Positions 1 to 8,245 of a DNA stretch of 54,961 nt are shown piece by piece. Origin of the DNA: Phytomonas francai (Eukaryota; Euglenozoa; Kinetoplastea; Trypanosomatida; Trypanosomatidae); NCBI GenBank assembly GCA_001766655.1, contig MJCC01000007.1, forward strand, positions 489,169 through 544,129, given 5' to 3'. The notes beneath the pieces were generated by a model, which made no database searches, was not told the origin of the DNA, and was given only the letters and a program-made list of their open reading frames with translations. The translations under genes were made by a program, and so were the position numbers. How positions within the stretch are numbered: position 1 is the stretch's first letter; every line of letters begins with the position of its first letter.

Positions 1-108
1 AGGGTAACCCACCCATGTCCGCACTGGCAGTCCCACAGGGTAACCCACCCATGTCCGCACTGGCAGTCCCAGAGGGTAACCCAACCGTGTCAGGATTGCC
101 CTTCCCGC
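1..108 (-). repeat. 36-bp in-frame tandem repeat
   Basis: Two nearly identical 36-bp units (1-36, 37-72) and a diverged third (73-108) begin with agggtaaccc. On the minus strand they encode a 12-residue unit, GLPSGTASADMG, inside the truncated gene. The array reaches the window edge, so the copy number is unknown. Confidence 0.85.
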
Positions 109-709
109 AGGTCCGGCGTAGGACCTCGCGCGGGCTGCCGTCGGCGGTGCGCTCGCAGCGCAGACCGCGGCCGTCCGCGACCCACGCCAGGCAGAGCCCC
201 TCCCACGACGCGTGCAGGACGACGACGGGCCCGGCCCCCCCTCCCCCTCCCGCCAGCCCCGCGGCCACGACGTCCGAGAGCACCACCGCGGACCGCACGC
301 CGACAACCGGACTGCAGAAAAACAACAGCGCCCGCTCGCGAAAGGCGTCCGTGGCGGCTAAGGGCAAGACGAGAACGACGCTCGCGCGGGAGACCACCGC
401 GCGCAGCCGCCCGGCGATCGAAAGCAGCGCATTCGAGGCCCGCGAGGGGGCCAAAGGACAGGCCTTCTCCACTGCAGGCACCGGCGGAGTCGTGGAATGC
501 CGCTCCATACACGACGGGCCCACCGCAGCCTCGAAACGCGCGCCGTCAGCGGCGAAATAGGACAGCATTTCCTCCGTGATGGGTGGCTCCACCGGGGGGT
601 AGGTTGGGATGATATCACCCGAACGACAAAGATAAGTCGCGAGCTGCCCAAGATAGACAACAAACGACGTGGAAGAGGATACTAGCTTGTTTGCATCGGA
701 AGATGTCAT
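1..709 (-). CDS. Divergent actin-related-protein-like gene, 3' part beyond window
   Basis: The reading frame starts at ATG 707-709, has an in-frame TAG a few codons upstream, and stays open for 236 codons to the window edge. An early segment (VVYLGQL, then PTYPP) sits where actins have their first phosphate loop and the P-S-x-x-G-R region. Residues about 112-180 (VVLVLPLAATDAFRER to WVADGRGL) follow the actin pattern of strand, helix, strand-G-G-strand seen in LLTEAPLNPKANRE and the second phosphate loop. The nucleotide-binding glycines are mostly replaced, so if it is an actin-fold protein it is probably unable to bind ATP normally, like some ARPs. The last visible residues are 12-residue repeats. 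The frame is real by length and composition; the family call is an inference from pattern only. Confidence 0.55.
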   Translation of the reverse strand, partial: MTSSDANKLVSSSTSFVVYLGQLATYLCRSGDIIPTYPPVEPPITEEMLSYFAADGARFEAAVGPSCMERHSTTPPVPAVEKACPLAPSRASNALLSIAGRLRAVVSRASVVLVLPLAATDAFRERALLFFCSPVVGVRSAVVLSDVVAAGLAGGGGGAGPVVVLHASWEGLCLAWVADGRGLRCERTADGSPREVLRRTCGKGNPDTVGLPSGTASADMGGLPCGTASADMGGLP

Positions 710-1153
710 CAATTTTCGAAAAATTGAGAACTAGTTGATTGCTATAGCTGCAGTCACTTCTCTTTAAAGTGGCCTCCGTCCTGTCTTGATGAAAATACGC
801 TTACGCTTGTTTTGAGTATATTTTTACAGGGTTTAAAGGGGCTGAGACACTAGATTAGTCTCTCTTAGCAGAGTCATTCAACATTGAACAATAAAGACAA
901 GCAACGACAGGGGGGGGGGAAGGGGGTAATTAACACTTTCAGTTTTAAATTTAGATGCACAAGAAAACCGCACACATAGGACTGATAAAAAACGCTTAGA
1001 TTCTTCAGATACAGGAAAATGGCCTAAAATATCCTAAAAAGAACACTGAAATACAGCTTGTAAGAAATTAAAGGCTGCATTTCATATATTAGTAAAGATT
1101 ATTGAACTTTGAAATAACTTTTAATAATATCAGAGGCAATCCAATTTACTTCA
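710..1153. other. Spacer with poly-G run
   Basis: No gene is seen. It holds the upstream region of the left-edge gene and the 3' flank of the membrane-protein gene. A run of 10 G at 910-919, then AA and 5 G (922-926), reads on the minus strand as a long pyrimidine tract that could guide trans-splicing. The rest is AT-rich. Confidence 0.6.
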
Positions 1154-2191
1154 CTAATTTGTTTTCTTTTCAGCACTAGTTACAGCCCCTTTCTGATTTC
1201 TTTGGTTTTGTATTTTTTGTTTGCCCTCATATATACCTATAAAAATCTGAAAAATGAACGTTATAACGACAACCAAAATCATCGACGGCCCCACCCACCA
1301 CGGCCTTTCCACAACCTGGCGCGGCGAAAGCTTAGGAGAAAGTGGGACATACCCATGCACCCACACGCGCTCCTCCTCCCCTTCTTCTTGTGTGCTCGAA
1401 CCATCCTTAAAAAGACTCCGTGGGAGACGCAAATCCATCGTAAACTCATGCTCTGAGAAGAAGTTAAGAATAATGCTGCCTTTTCGGGTGGATTGGGTGG
1501 GGGAATCTCCTGGAATGTTGAGGATCGCGGAGGCAATTCGCGCGAACATGGGAAAGTCACTGAGCATCACGCTCGTCATTCCGGGTCGCGTAGGACGGAA
1601 AAGTAGCTCTGTCGTGGCTGTAGGCTGAGCAATACCTTCCTGAATTGCGTCGAATTCCTTCCTCAATGCTTCAGGGTCCTCTGGAAGATAAAAGGCCGTT
1701 ACCTCCATGGAAGGGCGCTGCTTAAAGGGAAAATTATGAATAACCCCATCAAAGGCAAGCAGTGTTGGCCGCTCTCTGTTAATGGGAAGGGCCTTCGAGC
1801 CTTTCGCTTCTGAGGTTGTTCCCATCGTCGCTGTTAATCCGCTCAGCTCATCATCAACCAGCTCACGTGGACGAGAAAAATGCGGGATTGTGGTTACAGT
1901 GTTCTTCTCTTTTCGCTCCGTCATCGGCAAAAGAAGATCACCGTTCGGGATTAGCTCCCCATAAAACCGCCCTTTGAAGTTGGGCGAGCTTTGAACCCGA
2001 AGCGTGGCGTTAAACACACCAAACGACTGCGTTACCACGCTAACTTTGAAATCTTGAGGAAGGATATCAGATAAGGTTGGGATATTGTCAGAGACAAACT
2101 TCGCACTATTGGTCGCCGACGCTGATACGAAAAAGGGATGTAATAAAAGCATCACCACTAACAGATTAAAAATAAAAAGCTTCATTCTCAT
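1154..2191 (-). CDS. Type I membrane protein with signal peptide, unknown function
   Basis: The 345-residue frame starts at ATG 2189-2191 and ends in TAG. The first 25 residues (MRMKLFIFNLLVVMLLLHPF onward, ending VSASA) form a clear signal peptide. A single hydrophobic segment near residues 300-322 (MILVVVITFIFQIFIGI) follows a WW pair and precedes a short polar, lysine-rich tail. This predicts a lumenal or extracellular domain of about 270 residues with a short cytosolic tail. The lumenal part has beta-strand-like stretches and one N-x-T sequon (FNATLRV) near residue 62. I do not recognise the family. A secretory-pathway membrane protein is the safe description. Confidence 0.8.
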   Translation of the reverse strand: MRMKLFIFNLLVVMLLLHPFFVSASATNSAKFVSDNIPTLSDILPQDFKVSVVTQSFGVFNATLRVQSSPNFKGRFYGELIPNGDLLLPMTERKEKNTVTTIPHFSRPRELVDDELSGLTATMGTTSEAKGSKALPINRERPTLLAFDGVIHNFPFKQRPSMEVTAFYLPEDPEALRKEFDAIQEGIAQPTATTELLFRPTRPGMTSVMLSDFPMFARIASAILNIPGDSPTQSTRKGSIILNFFSEHEFTMDLRLPRSLFKDGSSTQEEGEEERVWVHGYVPLSPKLSPRQVVERPWWVGPSMILVVVITFIFQIFIGIYEGKQKIQNQRNQKGAVTSAEKKTN

Positions 2192-3479
2192 TTACACGTT
2201 TTTTAACGTCTTTATTCCCTTTAAAAAGCTAACTTGTAATGCGATAGAATTAATAAAAAGAGCTCTTGTCTTGGTGCAATGGAAAAAGGGAAAAAGTTTA
2301 AACCTATGTTTTTCCGATACATAATAGATACAACTCCTTGATAACAGAAATAATCGCTTCTCAGAGTGATCAAATACAAAATGAAACTAAATCTAGAATA
2401 ATTTAACCAGCATGACATTTCATAATTTTTGGGGTATACACATCAAGATTTAAACTGTGAAGCAAAACCGTAATTGCAAGCTATTACGAATAGAGATAAA
2501 AGTAAATCAAAGAAGGCGGATCTGGCAGCGGCTTGATAATCTGTAACTCTAGAGGGAAAAGAGCAATATAGACTACGATTCCACTGCTGAATTAGTATAA
2601 AAAGTAACGCAGAAGATATATTTTGAAAAAAAAAAAGAAAGAGGAAGAAATAAAAAGCTCTCGCCATCCACTTTGACTTCATGAGTACCTTTTTGTTGTC
2701 TAACTCAAAAGAAGCTGGTTGGTGGATGCTGAAAGGACCTCCGAGTCGCTATGAATGCATCACAAGCATACGCCTACCACACACACCACACACACATACA
2801 CCCAACGTGAAGTGAAATCTCGCCACATCGCCAGCAGGCAGCCCCATGGGTGTAATTACGCATTACAGGAGCTGTCGCTGTACTGATGCTGCTTCCATAC
2901 TGTGAAAGACCACGCGGGTTGAAGTGGTGCTCGGTGAGTGAAGCTACAATGCGCAAGTACATCTCGCATAGCCTTTGAACCCAAGCCCCTCATAATACGC
3001 TGCTAGCGCAGTGGAAGGGAGGGCCTTCGAACTTTGCTTCCAAATAGCACACACCCTGCGGGTACCGTAGAAAATGTGTGTCTGCCGTACATTTATGTGT
3101 AGAGTGTTGGTTCCTAGTCGGGTTAATGATGTCAGAGGAGGAATTTATGCATAAAGAAAGCGAAAGATGTAATTTTAGGTGGCTCATAGCCACCCGGACG
3201 AAAACACAAGGGTGAGTAGTTCTTCCATGTCGCTTACAGAAGAAACGTTATTTCAGATTAGGATTGGTGTAAAAATAGAAAGCGTACCACCCCTGACAAA
3301 GATATCGGTACGAGAAGCACGGCATGGGTGAAGGAGGTGTTTATATGAATTTTTGAGTCGTATAAAGAATAAGATTTTCAAGCTCCTGAGGGGGCTGAGG
3401 GTGGTGTATGATATTTCCCCTTGAGGTTGTATTTATAAGCATATATGAATACATGCGCTTTCAAAAGGGTGGCTCTGGG
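2192..3479. other. Spacer with a GC-richer middle block
   Basis: Positions 2192-2690 are AT-rich and show nothing gene-like. Positions about 2690-3240 have a base composition nearer to coding DNA and include a CA-rich stretch (2781-2803). On the minus strand, two short frames (3187 to 2990 and 2989 to 2774) lie in the same phase, separated only by TGA 2990-2992. Neither resembles a known protein. It may be a long 3' UTR of the PH-Kelch gene or decayed coding sequence. Confidence 0.45.
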
Positions 3480-5768
3480 CTAAGCGTCACCGATGAAGAC
3501 GCGAATCACTTGGCCAATTTTTTCTACATTATTTAACGCGTCGACGGCTTGAGGGGGATTTTCTAGACAACCAAGCACATAGAGGTAATCTTGATGGACA
3601 TGCAGTGTGGTACCGCCTAGACGCCGTGGGACTGCCCCCACCCGTAGCGCTATCTCCACCCATTTCGCGCAGTAGGTATGCGGGAGCAGCCGCTCGCCGC
3701 CCCCGTCGGCAGGCGGAACCCACTCCTGCAGTTTGACAATAAAAAATCGAACCTCGTGGCAGGGCGTCGTGAGCTGCGCCAAGACGGCAATCCGCTCCGC
3801 GTAAGGGTCTCCAGGGCCCCCGCCCGGGGGCAGCCCCGCGACGGCGACATCCGGCAAAGCCGGCAGCGCGCCCTGCGCGGCATCCCAGCGCACGGGCCTC
3901 CACGGCGAGGCGGGCGCGTCCGGGTCGAGCGCGGCCGTGGGCGGCCGGCCCCGCAGGACGTCCCGAAGCTCCCCGGCGGGCAGCGTCAGCAGCGGCGCCA
4001 CGTCGTCGTCGGCGATGCCGCGCCCGCCCACGAGCGCCACGCCGCCGTCCCGGAGGCCGACGCCGCGGTGGAAGCCGCGAGGGGCGGGCAGGAAGCCAAA
4101 GAAGCGTACCCGCACAGGGGCGGGAGGCCCCCCTTCGCCCCCCTCCACCGGGCACTCCAGGAGGTAGCACTCCGCGCGGAGGCGGGAGGCCGCGTCGAGG
4201 CCACCCGTGAGGAGGACGCGGTGGGGGGCGGCGGCCCCGCCCTCGCCCGCCGCGGCCCCCGTCAGCGGCAGGGCGTCGTGGAAGGCGAGGGCGGGGAGGT
4301 CGTGGGCGGGGAAGTCGAGCCGCTCCCAGCGCGCCCCCGCGGCCCCCTCGCGCGGGAGGACCGCCAGCCAGGCCTCCGTCCGCGGAAGCCCCGCCGCCCC
4401 CGCGTTCACGCCCCCGACGAGCAAAAGCCGGACGACGCCCCCCCCCACCCCCGAGGGCGGCGAAAAGGACGGGGGCAACGCGGTCAGGGTCGCGCCGTAC
4501 TCTGCGGACGGCATCACCTTCATGTGCTGCTGCTCCGCAAAGGGCGCCAGGTGAAGCCGAAAGACGGGGTGCGAGCCGGAGAGCTGGAGATAGCAGAGGC
4601 TGTCGGAAACCTCGGCGGCAGGGGCACGGGGGAGGAAGGCGCGCGATTGCGGCTGGAAGAGATTCGCGCACCACTTCCGGCTGCCCCCAAAGACGTAGAG
4701 CGCGGTGCCCCCGCCCTCCGGCGTCGCCGCCACCGCTGCACAGTGGTAATGGACACGTAGCGCGGCATAATTCATCATACGCTCGCAGTACGCGAGGTGG
4801 GGGGAAGAAGAATAGGGTGAAAAATACAGGGTCGACGATCCATTTTCCAGCAGTGGCACCCACTGCCAGGAAAAGCGAGCGCGTAGAGCGGCGTGGATGG
4901 TTTGGTACCATTTCTCGCACACCTCCGATGTGCTGAAGCGGGCCCAAAACACCTTGCCAGAGCTCAGAGTAAACAACGCAAAGCAGTTAGCATCCGAGAG
5001 CCCGCTGACAGGGTACACATCAAGACGATCTAACGCGATGACGGTGGTGTATGCTTGCACCGCGCCGTTTGCTTCGAGACTGTAGGCAAGAAAGTAACGG
5101 TCCGTGAGGGAAAGGTAGCGCGTCTTCCATTTACCCGTCCATTCCATCTGCTTGCGTACGGTTGCCTGGAGCAGAACCATCCCCCAGCATACGTCCAGCC
5201 CCAGATCCACTCTTGGGTTGACCTCCGCATACGTATCCGCCATGGGGGCCGCACTCGATTCATTATCCGAAATCGGATGAATTTCAGCATCAGCAGGATG
5301 AAAACGAAAGTGAGAAATATTCTTGGCTTGTTTGATGGCATTCTCTGTGGAAACCTCGTTATCACTAGAGTTTTTGGAGTCAATAGCAGGAGTCGTATTG
5401 GGAAGAGCAGGACAAAAGTCGCTGTTCAACCCAGAAACCCTAACAGCAACCGGCACTGTGAAAGTAAACTTAAGAGCAGCCAAAAGGCACTTCAGCCATT
5501 CTTCATAAATATCCAGCTTGGGTGTTCGGAGCGTCCAGCACGGCCCCTCAATCAGCCACACAGAAAACATTAATCCTTTTTTTTGTATATCATTGCAATC
5601 TAAAGAGGCTACGGTACCCCACTTCTTTTCACCTGCGCTTTTTTCGATCCGATAGGACAAGCGATTGCCATCGAGTGTAAAGAAGCGTGTATCCCATGCA
5701 AATCGCCATTCCGCCTTCTTCTCGAGATAAGATTCAATAAAAAAACGACCATGTGAACAGTATGACAT
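3480..5768 (-). CDS. Two PH domains plus Kelch-like propeller protein
   Basis: The 762-residue frame starts at ATG 5766-5768 and ends in TAG. Residues about 5-97 form a PH domain: FFIESYLEKK, a basic strand with RFFTLDGNRLSY, and a terminal helix with the typical tryptophan in EEWLKCLLAALK. A second PH domain spans about residues 195-297 (QMEWTGKWKTRYLSLTD to CEKWYQTIHAAL). Residues about 330-745 hold Kelch-like blades, each with a glycine pair after hydrophobic strands: LYVFGGSRKW, LLLVGGVNAG, VLLTGGLDAA, VALVGGRGIA and LYVLGCLEN. PH domains suggest phosphoinositide or protein binding at membranes and the propeller suggests scaffolding. The target is unknown. The Kelch part is far more GC-rich than the first 900 bp. 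Confidence 0.8.
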   Translation of the reverse strand: MSYCSHGRFFIESYLEKKAEWRFAWDTRFFTLDGNRLSYRIEKSAGEKKWGTVASLDCNDIQKKGLMFSVWLIEGPCWTLRTPKLDIYEEWLKCLLAALKFTFTVPVAVRVSGLNSDFCPALPNTTPAIDSKNSSDNEVSTENAIKQAKNISHFRFHPADAEIHPISDNESSAAPMADTYAEVNPRVDLGLDVCWGMVLLQATVRKQMEWTGKWKTRYLSLTDRYFLAYSLEANGAVQAYTTVIALDRLDVYPVSGLSDANCFALFTLSSGKVFWARFSTSEVCEKWYQTIHAALRARFSWQWVPLLENGSSTLYFSPYSSSPHLAYCERMMNYAALRVHYHCAAVAATPEGGGTALYVFGGSRKWCANLFQPQSRAFLPRAPAAEVSDSLCYLQLSGSHPVFRLHLAPFAEQQHMKVMPSAEYGATLTALPPSFSPPSGVGGGVVRLLLVGGVNAGAAGLPRTEAWLAVLPREGAAGARWERLDFPAHDLPALAFHDALPLTGAAAGEGGAAAPHRVLLTGGLDAASRLRAECYLLECPVEGGEGGPPAPVRVRFFGFLPAPRGFHRGVGLRDGGVALVGGRGIADDDVAPLLTLPAGELRDVLRGRPPTAALDPDAPASPWRPVRWDAAQGALPALPDVAVAGLPPGGGPGDPYAERIAVLAQLTTPCHEVRFFIVKLQEWVPPADGGGERLLPHTYCAKWVEIALRVGAVPRRLGGTTLHVHQDYLYVLGCLENPPQAVDALNNVEKIGQVIRVFIGDA

Positions 5769-6285
5769 TTAAAAAATAGCAGATCAGCTATCTTTTTTTG
5801 GAACCCAGCTAATTTTTCTTATTTTTTTTAGTACTCCAGCTTTACCAATATAAGGAAACGCTGTTTCTGAACCTAATTAAGGAAAAAAAGATTTATTCTT
5901 CTATTATGTATGTGTTTAAAATGGTTTATATATTTTAGAAGGCAAATGTAAAGAGGTGAACTCATATTAGTACATTCATCAGGTTCATCACCTGCTAAAA
6001 AACTCAAAACTTAGGATAGAGAAATAGGTCAAGAAGCAGAATCACAAGAATGATGTTATGCACCCTCAAAGCACACTTCAGATGCTTAAAAAATGGACAC
6101 GAGTGGTGTGGTAGGTCTCTTCCATACGATCAAAAGAGATGACGGAAAAGGATCACTGTTCATAATTACTGCATCTTCCATTCCTGCGCATTCGCCTTAT
6201 GAACAGCCTCCCTCCATCCCCTCCTCCACATCGTGATACGCCCTCGTTCTTTCACTCACGTTCCTGTCGGCCAACCCCTGCCTTA
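5769..6285. other. AT-rich spacer
   Basis: No gene is seen. It carries the upstream region of the PH-Kelch gene (5769 onward) and the 3' flank of the disrupted frame ending at 6286. A purine-rich block on the minus strand corresponds to 6206-6232. No convincing pyrimidine tract precedes ATG 5768. Confidence 0.5.
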
Positions 6286-7461
6286 TCAACCGAGCAGGGG
6301 ATGATCCTCCACCATACCCAGCAGCTCGTGCAGTTGGCGTAAAGTATCATATGCTCCCCGACGCTGCTCTGCCGCAATCTTCTCAACCGCTGCCTCCTCA
6401 TCACCACCGCTCAACGCGTACGCAAGCAGGAGCTGATCCACCTCCGCAGCCTCCCACGGCCCCCCACAATCAAAGGACTCGCGCTTTGCGACTGCATGGC
6501 CGTCAAGGGAGCCACAAAACGCACACGCACCGTGGTCTCTCGTGGAGCCGGCACCCTTGCAGGAGCCTCGTACGACGGGAACGCCCTCCAAGAGACTGAG
6601 CTCGGAGTACGGCCTGAAGGGCGATTCCAAAGACAGCGAAGAGGCTAGAGAAACTAGGGAGGAGGAGGGTGGGAAACCCCGAATGTTGTTGTGATTTCGA
6701 AAAGACTGCACAAATTGGGGAAGACTCGGTAAGGTTGAGGTGAGTTGCTGTCATTTATTCTCCTTCGACATGGTGGTGATGATCTTTTGATAGCCATCGT
6801 AGCATTCGTCGAATAAAGTACGTCCTTGAGTATCATCGGTGGATTCTTCGTTGACCATTGATGGGGTATCGTAAGAAACAGGTTTCCCATCCTTGCGATC
6901 GCGCTTTAAATTCCACACTACACATGACGTGTGGTTTGAATATGATGGACTCGATGATAAAATAGTGAACAAGGGCTACGTGGGAGAGCCTTACTCATGC
7001 ATGACCATGACGATGCGGAAAGGCAGTGTGCCCTTCGTTTTTCGCAAGATAGCCTAGCTAAAGGCGGGTACAAGATCTAACTCATGCAGCAGATCCTCTG
7101 CAAGAATGGTTCGTAGGAAAGTAGTAGGGCGCGGCGAGGCTGCTGCAGCAGAATCCTGATCCCTTTCTGTGTCCTCCGCTGAGAAAGGCAAGAAGAGTTT
7201 CGCCCAAGATTGAATTCGAGTCTGAAAAGCAGCCACAACATCGTCATTGTTCAGGTCGGTGTGTGTAAAGCAGGTGTGCTTACCCCGGAATAGCAACCAA
7301 GTGGAAACGTGGTCAGGTGTAAAAGGACGTTCTTCCAGGGCACCTGGGAAGAACTCGTCAAATCTCTCGTTAATGAATTTGATAAGAACGTCAAAGGTGC
7401 AGCGAACCGTATCAAAGGGAAGACTCTCCTCAGGTGTCCGCAAACCAAGTTTGGTGAGCAT
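6286..7461 (-). pseudogene. Frame with four internal stops (pseudogene or intron-bearing gene)
   Basis: From ATG 7459-7461 one phase continues for 392 codons, broken by TAG 7054-7056, TAA 6991-6993, TAG 6976-6978 and TGA 6748-6750, and closed by TGA 6286-6288. The pieces read like protein: residues 1-135, a stretch with TSCVVWNLKRDRKDG, and a C-terminal part with CAFCGSLDGH followed by a SANT-like helical pattern (W..AEVDQLLLAYAL, EKIAAEQRR, YDTLRQLHELLG). No frameshift is needed to join them. Possible readings are a gene inactivated by point mutations, a gene with frame-preserving introns (a candidate 3' site is tttgtgcag ending near 6707), or separate small genes. The SANT resemblance is weak. 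Confidence 0.4.
7054..7461 (-). CDS. Hypothetical 135-residue protein, or 5' part of the disrupted frame
   Basis: This is the longest uninterrupted piece of the 6286-7461 frame, from a true ATG to TAG. It is mostly helical in appearance (CTFDVLIKFINERFDEFF; QTRIQSWAKLFLPF; FLRTILAEDLLHELDL), with a possible acidic linker near residues 96-107. No family is recognised. It could be translated alone, because a complete helix precedes the stop. The same-phase coding-like sequence downstream argues that it was, or is, part of a longer protein. The pyrimidine-rich stretch on the minus strand around 7715-7740 could be its splice acceptor region. Confidence 0.4.
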   Translation of the reverse strand: MLTKLGLRTPEESLPFDTVRCTFDVLIKFINERFDEFFPGALEERPFTPDHVSTWLLFRGKHTCFTHTDLNNDDVVAAFQTRIQSWAKLFLPFSAEDTERDQDSAAAASPRPTTFLRTILAEDLLHELDLVPAFS

Positions 7462-8245
7462 CAGGGAAGGACCGGGCCATCCGCCGAGGTAAATCTATCA
7501 ACGCATGGAAGTGCTATCTCAATGAAGGATTCAGCGGCTCTTTATGCGGTAAATGGCTAAATTATAGATTTGAACCTTCACCAATACCGCTCCCTCTCCC
7601 TTGTTTTTATACTCCTTGATGACAGTGGCTTATTTCGGTACTACTGCTACTAGCCCACGTCTTTTCCTTGAACTTAGTGGACACTTTTCCGCACGACTGC
7701 CTCTAGCATTTTACCACAATGAAAGAGTCCCAAAAAGAAAAAAGGGGCATGAGAAAAAAAAGGTTAAAGGCAAAGACAAAACATGATTCTACAAAAAGTT
7801 CTACACTTTCTCCCTTTTTTTGTGCAATAATAAACATTAAGTAAATCCCAGCAGATGCCAGCAGAGAAAAAAACTATAAAGTTTTTAGCGAGCAGAAGGC
7901 AACTCATTTTATTGTCTTTTGACCCACTTGTAGAGTAATTATGCACTCTTCATTATTCATTTGTGTACCTTCCCTTGATGCCTCAAGGTTTAATAAAAAC
8001 AACAATGCTTTTTAACTGACATAAAAAAGTGCTGAGTCTTTGCATGATATACGGAAGCTTCAATGGAAAACTTAGTCGTACAGATATAGGTATATAAACC
8101 TCAACTATTAATCATAAAACACGAAAAAAATACTAAATATATATGTAGATACATTAAGTCCTCTGAAATTTTCCAGCATAAATTTGACAATATATTATTG
8201 TATTTTTATCATCTCCCCCCCCCCCCCCCTGTTATAGGGCACTTC
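7462..8245. other. Spacer, moderate GC near 7470-7720, then AT-rich
   Basis: No intact gene is seen. Positions 7470-7720 are less AT-rich than a typical spacer here, and the minus frame in phase with the 7461 ATG gives coding-like text broken by several stops, so decayed coding sequence is possible. Positions 7740-8214 are AT-rich. A run of 15 C at 8215-8229 lies 16 bases beyond the kinase stop (poly-G in its mRNA sense). Confidence 0.5.

Noticed and set aside
1..108. Telomere-like or subtelomeric repeat from the gggtaaccc motif
   Set aside because: The unit is 36 bp, not a TTAGGG array, and it keeps an open frame continuous with a 236-codon gene.
15..560. Plus-strand open frame over the left edge
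   Set aside because: The minus frame from ATG 709 is longer, continues off the edge and shows a fold-like pattern. The plus frame is serine/arginine/threonine-rich without structure.
3678..4760. Long plus-strand open frame (360 codons) opposite the PH-Kelch gene
   Set aside because: It is an antisense shadow of a GC-rich region, with arginine/alanine/proline-driven composition and no domain. Similar shadows at 14416-15165, 25438-26589, 32977-34107 and 47878-49143 were dismissed for the same reason.
6286..7461. Reassigned stop codons, as in some trypanosomatids
   Set aside because: Other genes here end cleanly in TAA (7), TAG (8) and TGA (4) at plausible C-termini, and frames over 1000 codons contain no internal stops. 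Reassignment would need stops scattered in many genes.
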